DNA of 64,000 nt, taken from positions 186,001 to 250,000 of the forward strand of contig NZ_CP035926.1 of NCBI RefSeq assembly GCF_004214815.1, given 5' to 3'. How positions within the stretch are numbered: the stretch's first letter is position 1; each line of letters starts with the position of its first letter. The DNA comes from Aliarcobacter thereius LMG 24486 (GTDB taxonomy: Bacteria > Campylobacterota > Campylobacteria > Campylobacterales > Arcobacteraceae). The position numbers and the translations under genes are program-made. The notes under the pieces are model-generated. The model searched no databases. It was given only the letters and a program-made list of their open reading frames with translations, and was not told the DNA's origin. Shown here piece after piece: positions 47,726-55,486 of the stretch.

Positions 47726-48037
47726 TTATAAAGATAAAGATACAATACAATCTTTTAAAATATCTGGTTTTGATATTTTAAGTTTTAGGTTTTTTATACT
47801 ATATTTTTCATAAAGTAAAGAGCTAATATCTTTTATTGCATCTTCAAGAAGATAATATTTTTTATTTTTCATAGTAGTTTTTATGAGTTTAGAAACTTCA
47901 GCATAATTTATAAACTCATCATTCCTAAAATCATACTCAAAGCTTAAATCTACAACGACTTTTTGTTTTTTTTCTCTTTCAAAATCCAAAATACCAATTA
48001 TGGATTTGAAAGTAAGTTTTTTTATAGAGATTTTCAT
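47726..48037 (-). CDS. folB: Dihydroneopterin aldolase FolB
   Basis: FolB converts dihydroneopterin to hydroxymethyl-dihydropterin in folate synthesis. The 103-residue protein shows the family start KKLTFKSIIGILDFEREKKQ and YYLLEDAIKDIS with the conserved glutamate. It is a slightly short form. It overlaps plsY by four bases. Confidence 0.85.
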   Translation of the reverse strand: MKISIKKLTFKSIIGILDFEREKKQKVVVDLSFEYDFRNDEFINYAEVSKLIKTTMKNKKYYLLEDAIKDISSLLYEKYSIKNLKLKISKPDILKDCIVSLSL

Positions 48038-48657
48038 ACTACTTTTTTTTCTTGACCTTTAAGAAGTCTTACAATATTTGGAATATGTTTATAAAAAACT
48101 ATAAAAGCGATTAAGTACATAGGAACATTTGAACCTATATTTAATCCATCATATATAAAATTTGCACTTATAAGAAGAGCAATTAAGGCTATTAATGAAG
48201 ATAAAGAAGAGATTTTTAAAACTTTTGCACAAATAGCCCAAACAATTGCAGCAATTATTGTTGAAATTGGAATTAAAACAATATATGCACCAAGTCCAGT
48301 TGCAACACCTTTCCCACCTTCAAGACCAAGAAAAATCGAGTAGCAGTGACCTAAAACACCTAAAACAGCAATCATCCAAAGTGTTTCATTACTTAAGTCA
48401 AATGCCATTGCAATAAGTAAAATAAAAGTTACTTTTATAGCATCCAAAATAACTGTTGCAAGACCAAGTTTCTTTGCAAGTTTTGGGTCTTTCTCTTTTA
48501 CAACTCTTAAAACATTTGTAGCTCCAATACTTTTGCTACCACTTTGTTTTATATCAACACCTGCAAAAACTTTCGCTAAAATTAATCCAAAAGGAACTGA
48601 ACCTAGAAGATATGCAAGAATATAAAAAATTATATTTTGATTTGTTAAAAAATCCAT
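48034..48657 (-). CDS. plsY: Glycerol-3-phosphate acyltransferase PlsY
   Basis: PlsY transfers acyl groups from acyl-phosphate to glycerol-3-phosphate, the first phospholipid step. The 207-residue membrane protein has the three motifs GSVPFGLILAKV, GSKSIGATNVLRV and GLEGGKGVATGLGAY. ATG at 48657 is better spaced from AAAGG than the TTG one codon earlier. It leads into folB. Confidence 0.94.
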   Translation of the reverse strand: MDFLTNQNIIFYILAYLLGSVPFGLILAKVFAGVDIKQSGSKSIGATNVLRVVKEKDPKLAKKLGLATVILDAIKVTFILLIAMAFDLSNETLWMIAVLGVLGHCYSIFLGLEGGKGVATGLGAYIVLIPISTIIAAIVWAICAKVLKISSLSSLIALIALLISANFIYDGLNIGSNVPMYLIAFIVFYKHIPNIVRLLKGQEKKVV

Positions 48658-48690
48658 CAAATACCTTTTCTATTTTTTAAATTAAATGTG

Positions 48691-48696
48691 ATTATA
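48691..48696 (-). promoter_or_regulatory. -10 box for plsY-folB
   Basis: On the minus strand TATAAT lies 33 bases upstream of the plsY ATG, in the 90-base divergent gap shared with nadA. Confidence 0.45.
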
Positions 48697-48709
48697 ACTA
48701 AAATTTTGA

Positions 48710-48715
48710 TATATT
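48710..48715 (+). promoter_or_regulatory. Extended -10 box for nadA
   Basis: TTGATATATT gives a TG-N-TATATT extended -10. Transcription would begin near 48722, downstream of the ATT/ATG-like codons at the far end of the open frame, which supports the TTG at 48748 (with GAGG at 48735) as the true nadA start. Confidence 0.45.
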
Positions 48716-48747
48716 CTCACTTAATAAAAATTTATGAGGTAATATTA

Positions 48748-49737
48748 TTGAATTACAAAGAAGAGATTATAAAACTAAAAAGTGAACTCGATGTTGTTTT
48801 AGTAGCTCATCATTACCAAAGAGATGAAGTATATGATTTAGCTGATATCAAAGGTGATAGCCTTGAACTTGCTAGAAAAGTAATTGAGTGTGATAATAAA
48901 TTTGTTGTTTTTTGTGGTGTAGGATTTATGGGAGAAAGTGCAAAAATTCTAAACCCTGCAAAAAGAATTTTAATGCCAAGAATTGCATGTTGTGCAATGG
49001 CTAGAATGATTGATGAAGGCTATTTTGAAGAGAATTTAAAAAAGATAAATGAAGCTGGAATCAAAAATGAAGATATATTGCCAATAACTTATATAAACTC
49101 AAGTGCAAGAGTAAAAGCCAGAGTTGGAATGATGGGTGGAGTTGTATGTACATCGTCAAATGCTTATAAAATAATTAAAAAAGGTTTAGAAAGCGGGAAA
49201 AAAATATTTTTTGTTCCAGATAGATGTTTAGGACAAAATTTTGCAAAATCTTTAAATTTAAAGTCTGCTGTTGTTGGAGATGGAAGTGATTTAAATGAAG
49301 CTGATATTATTTGCTATAACGGATTTTGTAGTGTGCACCAACAGTTTAATATTGATGATATTGATTTTTATAGAGAAAAATATCCAGGAATTTTGGTAGC
49401 TGTTCATCCTGAATGTGATCCAAAAGTTTGTGATAAAGCTGATTTTGTAGGTTCAACTTCTGAACTTATTAAATATATAAAAGAGTTACCAGTTGAGCAA
49501 AAAGTTGTTGTTGGGACAGAGTTTAATATGGTAAATAGGTTAAGAGATAAAAATACTTATATTTTAAGTTCTACAAAACCAGAGTGTCCTACTATGAATG
49601 AGACAACTTTAGAGCATGTTTATATGACTTTAAAGTCAATAAAAGATGATAAAATTAGTGCATTAAATGAAATTAATGTAGATGAAGAAACAGTAAAATG
49701 GGCAAAAATAGCACTTCAAAGGATGTTTGAAATATGA
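48748..49737 (+). CDS. nadA: Quinolinate synthase NadA
   Basis: NadA makes quinolinate from iminoaspartate and dihydroxyacetone phosphate with a 4Fe-4S cluster. The opening VLVAHHYQRDEVYDLADIKG and the cysteine-bearing segments RIACCAMA, DRCLGQNF and HPECDPKVCD are typical. The TTG start gives 329 residues, usual for the family; a frame opening at 48688 would add 20 atypical residues upstream of the promoter. It overlaps nadC by four bases. Confidence 0.94.
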   Translation: MNYKEEIIKLKSELDVVLVAHHYQRDEVYDLADIKGDSLELARKVIECDNKFVVFCGVGFMGESAKILNPAKRILMPRIACCAMARMIDEGYFEENLKKINEAGIKNEDILPITYINSSARVKARVGMMGGVVCTSSNAYKIIKKGLESGKKIFFVPDRCLGQNFAKSLNLKSAVVGDGSDLNEADIICYNGFCSVHQQFNIDDIDFYREKYPGILVAVHPECDPKVCDKADFVGSTSELIKYIKELPVEQKVVVGTEFNMVNRLRDKNTYILSSTKPECPTMNETTLEHVYMTLKSIKDDKISALNEINVDEETVKWAKIALQRMFEI

Positions 49738-50555
49738 TACATATAAAAAAATTTGTTAAATATGCGATAAATGAAGATAATGGAAGGGGGGATCTTTTTT
49801 ATGATATCGCACCTGAAGGTAAATTTACTTCAAGAATTATTTCAAAAAGTGATGGTGTTTTAGCTGGAGTTAAATATGCTGAGATTTTGGCTCAAACAGA
49901 AAAAATAAAAATTGAATTCTTAAAAAAAGATGGTGAAAGAATTTATAAAGGCGATGTTCTTGCAACTTTAGAGGGAAGAGCATCAAAACTACTTTCAAGC
50001 GAAAGAACTTTTTTAAATATGCTTCAACATGCAAGTGGAATTGCAACAATGGCTAGTAGGTTTGCAAAAAAACTTGAAAACTATAATGTTGTTTTACTTG
50101 ATACTAGAAAAACAAGACCACATTTAAGAGATTTTGAAAAATATGCTAGTAGAATTGGTGGAGCTATAAATCACAGATTAGGTCTAGATGATTGTTTAAT
50201 GCTAAAAGATACTCACTTAAGAACAATAGTAGATTTAAAAGAGTTTATAAAAAAAGCTAGAAAAAGAATATCTTGGGTTACAAAAATTGAAATCGAGTGT
50301 GAAACTTTTGAACAAGTTGAAAAAGCAATGGAAGCTGGAGCTGATATTATTATGTGTGATAATATGGATTATGTAGGGATAAGAGAAGTTGTAGCATATA
50401 GAAATGAGAAATATCCACATATTTTGTTAGAAGCTAGTGGAAATATAAATCTTGATACGATACAAGAGTATGCTAGTACAGGAGTAGATGCTGTTAGTAG
50501 TGGAAGTATAATTCATCAAGCAACTTGGCTCGATTTTTCTATGAGAGTTGATTGA
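49734..50555 (+). CDS. nadC: Nicotinate-nucleotide pyrophosphorylase NadC
   Basis: NadC joins quinolinate and PRPP to give nicotinate mononucleotide, the step after NadA. Motifs include EDNGRGDLFYD near the N-terminus, LLDTRKTRPHLRDFEKYA and GGAINHRLGLDDCLMLKD, and the barrel end SSGSIIHQA. It has 273 residues. Translation is coupled to nadA. Confidence 0.96.
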   Translation: MIHIKKFVKYAINEDNGRGDLFYDIAPEGKFTSRIISKSDGVLAGVKYAEILAQTEKIKIEFLKKDGERIYKGDVLATLEGRASKLLSSERTFLNMLQHASGIATMASRFAKKLENYNVVLLDTRKTRPHLRDFEKYASRIGGAINHRLGLDDCLMLKDTHLRTIVDLKEFIKKARKRISWVTKIEIECETFEQVEKAMEAGADIIMCDNMDYVGIREVVAYRNEKYPHILLEASGNINLDTIQEYASTGVDAVSSGSIIHQATWLDFSMRVD

Positions 50556-50562
50556 TTAAAAT

Positions 50563-51549
50563 ATGATAAGTGATTTTACTCTAAAAAACCAAGTTGATAC
50601 AAATAAATTTTTAGAGGCTTTGGAACTAATAAAAAAAAGTAGATATATTTTATTAATAACTCATGTAAATCCAGATCCAGATTCTATTGGATCTGCATTA
50701 GCAATATCTAATCTTCTTTTTGAAAATAAAATTAAACATAAAGTTTATAATATTAGTTCAGACTTACCACAAAGTTTAGATTTTTTAAATAGATTTGAGA
50801 AGATGACAAATGTTTTACCAGCTTTTTTTGATTTAGCAATAAGTTTTGATTGTGGAACATATAAAAGATTAGGGTTTGAACTTGATAAGAGTATTCCTCT
50901 TATAAATTTTGATCATCATGCATCAAATGAAAATTTTGGGGATGTAAATATAGTTGATCCATATAAAAGTAGTACAGCTGAACTTGTATTTGATTTTTTT
51001 AAATATAATGGATTAAATATATCAAAAAATAGTGCAGAAGCCCTATATGTTGGGATTTATGATGATACATTGGCTTTTTCACTTCCAAGATGTGATCAAG
51101 AAACATTTAAAAAGATAAATTTTTTAGTTGAAAGTGGAGCAAATCCTTCATATATTACAAATAAACTTTTAAGAAGAGATTCTTTGGCAAAATATAGAAT
51201 CATTCCAAAAGTTCTTGATAGTTTATCTTTATATAATGAAGGTAAAATAGCTTCAATTATTGCTATAAAAGAGTGGTTTGAACAAACAGGAGCACATGCT
51301 AGAGATTGTGAAGATGCACTTGATATGATTATGAGTATTGGTGTTGTTGAAATTGCATTTTTCATAAGATATATAAATGATAAATGCAGAATTTCCTTAA
51401 GATCAAAAGGAAAAATTAATGTATCAAAAATAGCTTCAATCTTTGATGGTGGTGGACATTTTAATGCTGCTGGATGTACTATTGAAACAAATGATGTGGA
51501 AGAAGCTAAAAATCTATTATTAAAGGAAATTAAAAAATATTATGCGTAA
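50563..51549 (+). CDS. DHH-family phosphoesterase (NrnA-like)
   Basis: The 328-residue protein has the N-terminal DHH domain (THVNPDPDSIGSALA, about 34-48, and FDHHASNENFGDV near 115) and a C-terminal DHHA1 domain with FDGGGHFNAAG. NrnA enzymes degrade nanoRNA and pAp; others cleave cyclic dinucleotides. Which applies here is open. It sits between nadC and the M23 gene, overlapping the latter by eight bases. Confidence 0.88.
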   Translation: MISDFTLKNQVDTNKFLEALELIKKSRYILLITHVNPDPDSIGSALAISNLLFENKIKHKVYNISSDLPQSLDFLNRFEKMTNVLPAFFDLAISFDCGTYKRLGFELDKSIPLINFDHHASNENFGDVNIVDPYKSSTAELVFDFFKYNGLNISKNSAEALYVGIYDDTLAFSLPRCDQETFKKINFLVESGANPSYITNKLLRRDSLAKYRIIPKVLDSLSLYNEGKIASIIAIKEWFEQTGAHARDCEDALDMIMSIGVVEIAFFIRYINDKCRISLRSKGKINVSKIASIFDGGGHFNAAGCTIETNDVEEAKNLLLKEIKKYYA

Positions 51550-52924
51550 AAAAAGTTATTTAAAATATATTATTACAATTATTTTGTTTTTGTTTATGGC
51601 TATTGGAATCTATGTATTCTTTTTTGGAAAAAGTAAACCAGAAATCTATTTTCAACAAGAAGAACAAGAGTCAAAAATATATTGGAATTTAAAAAAAGAG
51701 CTTACAGTTGATATTGTTAGTAGTAGAAAAATTGCAAGTTTTGAAGCAAATTTAAATATAAAAGAGAGTGGTGAAAAAATATCACTTGATAGTAAATTAT
51801 TAAATGAAGATTCAATATCAGGAATTTATACATATTTAATTTTTCCAGCAAAAGGAAATAAACAAAATATAAAAACAGCAGAACTTCAAATTGAAGTACA
51901 AGATGATAATAAAATTAATCATCTTTTAAATGAAAAATCTATGAAAAGTATAGATATCGTTATTGATAAAGTAGCACCAAAGGTTGAAATACTTTCAAAC
52001 TCTTATTCAATAAAACAAGGTGGTAGTGCTATTTTAGTTGTAAAAGTAGAAGATGAAAACTTAAAAGATTACTTTGTTACATTCAATGATGAGGTTGTTT
52101 TTGAGCTTTTTCCTTTTGAAAAAGAGGGATATTTTGTATCAATAGTGACTTGGCCAATTGATATAAAAGATTTTAAAGGAATAAATATAGATAGTATTGA
52201 TAAAGCAGGAAATAAGACAATACAACGGGTTCCATTTTATATTCAATCTTTTAATGAAAAAATTGATAAATTAAAAATAAGTGATAATTTTATTCATAGT
52301 GTTTCAAAAAATGTTTTAGAGATGAGCAATTTGGATATTCCATCAACTCCTGAAGAAATTTTTATAAAAACGAATAGTGAATTAAGAAATATAAATTTAA
52401 AAACTATTAGAAATGTTGTGATTGAAAACTTTAATAATTCTCAAAATGAATTTGATATAAAACCATTTATTAGAATGAAAGGTGCGAAAACTTTTGCAAG
52501 ATTTGGAGAGAGAAGACATTATTATTATAATGATGTAAAAATAGATGAAGCTTGGCACTTAGGAATGGATTGGGCAAGTATAAAACATGCAAATATTTAT
52601 GTTTCAAATAAAGGAAAGGTTATTTTTAAAGATTATTTGGGAATTTATGGAGAAAGTATAGTTATAGATCATGGTTTAGGATTAGCATCTTTATATGCGC
52701 ATACAAGTAGTCAAAATGTATCTTTAGGAGATATTGTTGAAGCTGGAACACATATTGCAAATACTGGTTCAACAGGAGCAGTTTTTGGAGATCATTTACA
52801 TTTTGGAATATTAATTCAAGGAATTGAAGCAAATCCAAATGAGTGGTTAGATGCAAAGTGGATTGATGAAAATATAATAAATATAATATATAATGCTAAA
52901 GAGAAAATAAAAGGTGCAAAATGA
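51542..52924 (+). CDS. M23-family (LytM) peptidoglycan endopeptidase
   Basis: An N-terminal membrane anchor (about 7-27) is followed by a long beta-rich region and a C-terminal M23 domain with zinc ligands in HLGMDWAS (about 339) and HLHFG (about 419). This is the layout of Campylobacterota cell-shape endopeptidases such as Pgp3/Csd-type proteins, which trim peptide crosslinks. It is encoded just before lpxC, an order conserved in Campylobacter. It has 460 residues. Confidence 0.88.
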   Translation: MRKKSYLKYIITIILFLFMAIGIYVFFFGKSKPEIYFQQEEQESKIYWNLKKELTVDIVSSRKIASFEANLNIKESGEKISLDSKLLNEDSISGIYTYLIFPAKGNKQNIKTAELQIEVQDDNKINHLLNEKSMKSIDIVIDKVAPKVEILSNSYSIKQGGSAILVVKVEDENLKDYFVTFNDEVVFELFPFEKEGYFVSIVTWPIDIKDFKGINIDSIDKAGNKTIQRVPFYIQSFNEKIDKLKISDNFIHSVSKNVLEMSNLDIPSTPEEIFIKTNSELRNINLKTIRNVVIENFNNSQNEFDIKPFIRMKGAKTFARFGERRHYYYNDVKIDEAWHLGMDWASIKHANIYVSNKGKVIFKDYLGIYGESIVIDHGLGLASLYAHTSSQNVSLGDIVEAGTHIANTGSTGAVFGDHLHFGILIQGIEANPNEWLDAKWIDENIINIIYNAKEKIKGAK

Positions 52925-53826
52925 AACAAAGAACATTAGGAAAAAGTGTTGAAATAGTTGGAATAGGACTTCATAAAGGCGTACCTGTAAAAATGAGGTT
53001 AGAGCCACTACCAGAAGATAGTGGGATTATAATTTATAGAAGTGATGCAGGAGTTACAATACCTTTAAAAAAAGAGTTTGTTGTAGATACAAAAATGGCA
53101 ACAGTTTTAGGAAAAGATGGAGTTATAGTTTCAACTATTGAACATCTTTTATCTGCTATTTATGCATATGGAATTGATAATTTAAGAATTGTATTAGATA
53201 ATGATGAAATACCAATTCTAGATGGAAGTGCTGCTGGTTATTGTATGTTGATTGAAGAAGCAAATGTAATAGAACAAGATAAACCAAAAAAAGCTATAAA
53301 AATTAAAAAAGAGGTAGTTGTAACAACTGAAGATGGGAAAAGAGTATCTCTAAAACCATCAAATAAAATCGTATATGATTTTGAAATAAAATTTAACCAT
53401 CCAGCAATTGGAGAGCAAAAATTTCATTTTGATTACTCAATAGAAGAATACAAAGATAGTATTAGCAAAGCCAGAACTTTTGGTTTTTTACATGAAGTTC
53501 AATACTTAAGAAGTATTGGTTTAGCACTTGGTGGTTCAATGGAAAATGCTATTGTTTTAGATGAAACAAAGATTTTAAATCCTGAAGGTTTAAGATATGA
53601 TGATGAATTTGTAAGACATAAAATTCTTGATGCAATTGGAGATATGGCTCTTTTAGAGTATACAATGATTGGTGAATATGAGGCTGTTGCAGGAAGTCAT
53701 CATTTAAATCATCTTTTGACAAAAAAACTTTATGAAGATCCAGAAAATTATGAAATAATTGATCTAGAAGAGGCAAAAGAAGAAGCAAATACATTTGAAC
53801 TTGCGTATTCAAAACAGATGAGCTAA
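52921..53826 (+). CDS. lpxC: UDP-3-O-acyl-N-acetylglucosamine deacetylase LpxC
   Basis: LpxC is the committed zinc enzyme of lipid A synthesis. Diagnostic parts are GIGLHKGVPVKMRL near the start, STIEHLLSAIYAYGIDN with a zinc histidine (about 75-91), ILDGSAAGY, and HKILDAIGDMALLE. The late GSHHLNHLL holds the general-acid histidine. Its 301 residues are normal. It overlaps the M23 stop by four bases. Confidence 0.96.
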   Translation: MKQRTLGKSVEIVGIGLHKGVPVKMRLEPLPEDSGIIIYRSDAGVTIPLKKEFVVDTKMATVLGKDGVIVSTIEHLLSAIYAYGIDNLRIVLDNDEIPILDGSAAGYCMLIEEANVIEQDKPKKAIKIKKEVVVTTEDGKRVSLKPSNKIVYDFEIKFNHPAIGEQKFHFDYSIEEYKDSISKARTFGFLHEVQYLRSIGLALGGSMENAIVLDETKILNPEGLRYDDEFVRHKILDAIGDMALLEYTMIGEYEAVAGSHHLNHLLTKKLYEDPENYEIIDLEEAKEEANTFELAYSKQMS

Positions 53827-53831
53827 ATATT

Positions 53832-54284
53832 TTGATTGAAATTTTAGTAATAACAATATCTAATCCTCTTTTAGTAGGTATCTATAAAGATAAAGAGTTG
53901 GTAAAAGAGTACCAAATAGATGGTTTGACTTCTGAGGTTTTACCTATATTTTTTAAAAATATTTTAGAAGAGTATGATATAAAAAGAGTAAGTTATGTTA
54001 ATACACCTGGTTCATTTATGTCTATAAAAATAGCTTATATATTTCTAAAAACAATATGTATGATTAAAAATATTGAATTTTTGGCTATTGATGGATTTAA
54101 ATTTAATGAAAATTCTCCAATAAAAGCACTTGGTAAAAAGTACTTTATAAATACAAAAGATGGACTTAAAGTAGATTTTTTAGAAAAAGGTTGTAGAATC
54201 TCGGATTTTAAATTATTAAAGAATCTTAAAGATATAGATTTTTCAGAAGATACTTTACCAATATATAATTTACCAGCAGTATAA
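53832..54284 (+). CDS. tsaB: Short TsaB-like t6A biosynthesis protein
   Basis: TsaB partners TsaD and TsaE in making t6A37 of tRNAs. The 150-residue product shows the N-terminal TsaB lobe pattern ([16 protein letters not shown], then [22 protein letters not shown]), but the second half of the usual 220-240-residue protein is missing. A short TsaB between lpxC and thrB is also found in Campylobacter, which supports the call. The start is TTG. Confidence 0.7.
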   Translation: MIEILVITISNPLLVGIYKDKELVKEYQIDGLTSEVLPIFFKNILEEYDIKRVSYVNTPGSFMSIKIAYIFLKTICMIKNIEFLAIDGFKFNENSPIKALGKKYFINTKDGLKVDFLEKGCRISDFKLLKNLKDIDFSEDTLPIYNLPAV

Positions 54285-54295
54285 AAGGAGAATAT

Positions 54296-55177
54296 TTGAG
54301 AGTAAGCGTTCCAGCAACTAGCGCAAATTTAGGGCCAGGATTTGATTGTTTAGGTTTAGCATTGAATTTAAAAAATCAAGTAATAATAAGACCATCAAAA
54401 TTTCATAGTGTATCATTAAAAGGAGAGGGTTCAAATAATCCTGTATTAAAAGACAATAATATGTTTGTATCAATTTTTAATGATTTTTACAATAATTTAA
54501 CACAAAAAAGAAGATTTTTTAGATTTGAATTTTTTAATGAAATTCCATTATCAAGAGGCTTAGGTAGTTCATCAGCAGTTATTGTTTCAGCAATTGCAAG
54601 TGCTTATGCAATAGAAGGAATTAAATTAGAAAAAGAGAAAATTTTGAATTTGGCTTTAGCTTATGAAAATCATCCAGATAATATAACACCAGCTGTTATG
54701 GGTGGTTTTAATGTAGCAACAGTTCAAGAAAATGAAGTTAAATTTATAAATAAATCAATGCCAAGAGGCTTAAAAGCAGTTGTTGTTATACCAAATAGAT
54801 CAATTTCAACTCAATTGTCACGAAAAGCATTACCTTTTAAATATTCAAAAGAAGATGCCGTATTTAATCTATCTTACTCATCTTTATTAACAGCTGCATT
54901 TATGAGTGAAAACTGGGATATGTTAAAACATGCTTCACAAGATATGTTTCACCAAAAATATAGAATGAAATTAATGCCAGAACTTTTTGAAGTTCAAAAA
55001 ACAGCTTTACAAAAAGGTGCTTTGATGAGCACATTATCTGGCTCTGGTTCTACAATGTTAAATTTATGTTCAAATGAAGATAGTGTTGCTTTGGCAGAAA
55101 GATTGAAAGAAAAGTTCCCTCATTTTAGGGTATTGTGCTTGGATTTTGATAATTCTGGTGTAAAAGTAGAATTATAA
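54296..55177 (+). CDS. thrB: Homoserine kinase ThrB
   Basis: ThrB phosphorylates homoserine on the way to threonine. It is a GHMP kinase with the start [20 protein letters not shown] and ATP loop [20 protein letters not shown] (about 85-104), and [13 protein letters not shown] near the end. The length is 293 residues. The TTG start is preceded by AAAGGAG. Confidence 0.95.
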   Translation: MRVSVPATSANLGPGFDCLGLALNLKNQVIIRPSKFHSVSLKGEGSNNPVLKDNNMFVSIFNDFYNNLTQKRRFFRFEFFNEIPLSRGLGSSSAVIVSAIASAYAIEGIKLEKEKILNLALAYENHPDNITPAVMGGFNVATVQENEVKFINKSMPRGLKAVVVIPNRSISTQLSRKALPFKYSKEDAVFNLSYSSLLTAAFMSENWDMLKHASQDMFHQKYRMKLMPELFEVQKTALQKGALMSTLSGSGSTMLNLCSNEDSVALAERLKEKFPHFRVLCLDFDNSGVKVEL

Positions 55178-55202
55178 AAATTAAATTTTAAGAAAAACTG
55201 GA

Positions 55203-55208
55203 TATAAT
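55203..55208 (+). promoter_or_regulatory. TATAAT immediately upstream of ylxR
   Basis: A perfect TATAAT ends three bases before the TTG start of ylxR. A start site about seven bases downstream would fall inside the second codon, so either this is not an active promoter or it serves infB and later genes. No strong ribosome-binding site for ylxR is seen. Confidence 0.3.
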
Positions 55209-55210
55209 AT

Positions 55211-55486
55211 TTGGCTAATTCAAAAAAAATCTTAAGAACTTGTGTTTTTTGTAGAGAAAAACTTGAGCAAAAAGAGCTCTTGAGATTTATATATCAAAAT
55301 GAAAGATTGTCATTTTATAACAATCTTGGCAGAAGCTTTTATCTATGCAGAATATGTATTTTAAAGCTAAAAGAAGAGCTTACTGTAAAAGATAGTAAGA
55401 GAATAGAAAAAGTACTTCAAAAAGAGTGCAAAAGTAAACAAAACCATGTTAATCAACTTAAGGAGATTTTATTAGATGTCAGATAA
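55211..55486 (+). CDS. ylxR: YlxR-family RNA-binding protein (DUF448)
   Basis: The 91-residue protein has the family motif RTCVFCREKLEQKELLRF (about 9-26) and a second cysteine pair in YLCRICILKLK. YlxR (also called RnpM) is reported to interact with RNase P in Gram-positive bacteria, and its gene commonly precedes infB. TTG is the only in-frame start between the upstream stop and the motif. It overlaps infB by 11 bases. Confidence 0.88.
   Translation: MANSKKILRTCVFCREKLEQKELLRFIYQNERLSFYNNLGRSFYLCRICILKLKEELTVKDSKRIEKVLQKECKSKQNHVNQLKEILLDVR

Noticed and set aside
48688-48747. Upstream extension of nadA
   Set aside because: The extra 20 residues do not resemble NadA and overlap the likely -10 box; TTG at 48748 with GAGG fits better.
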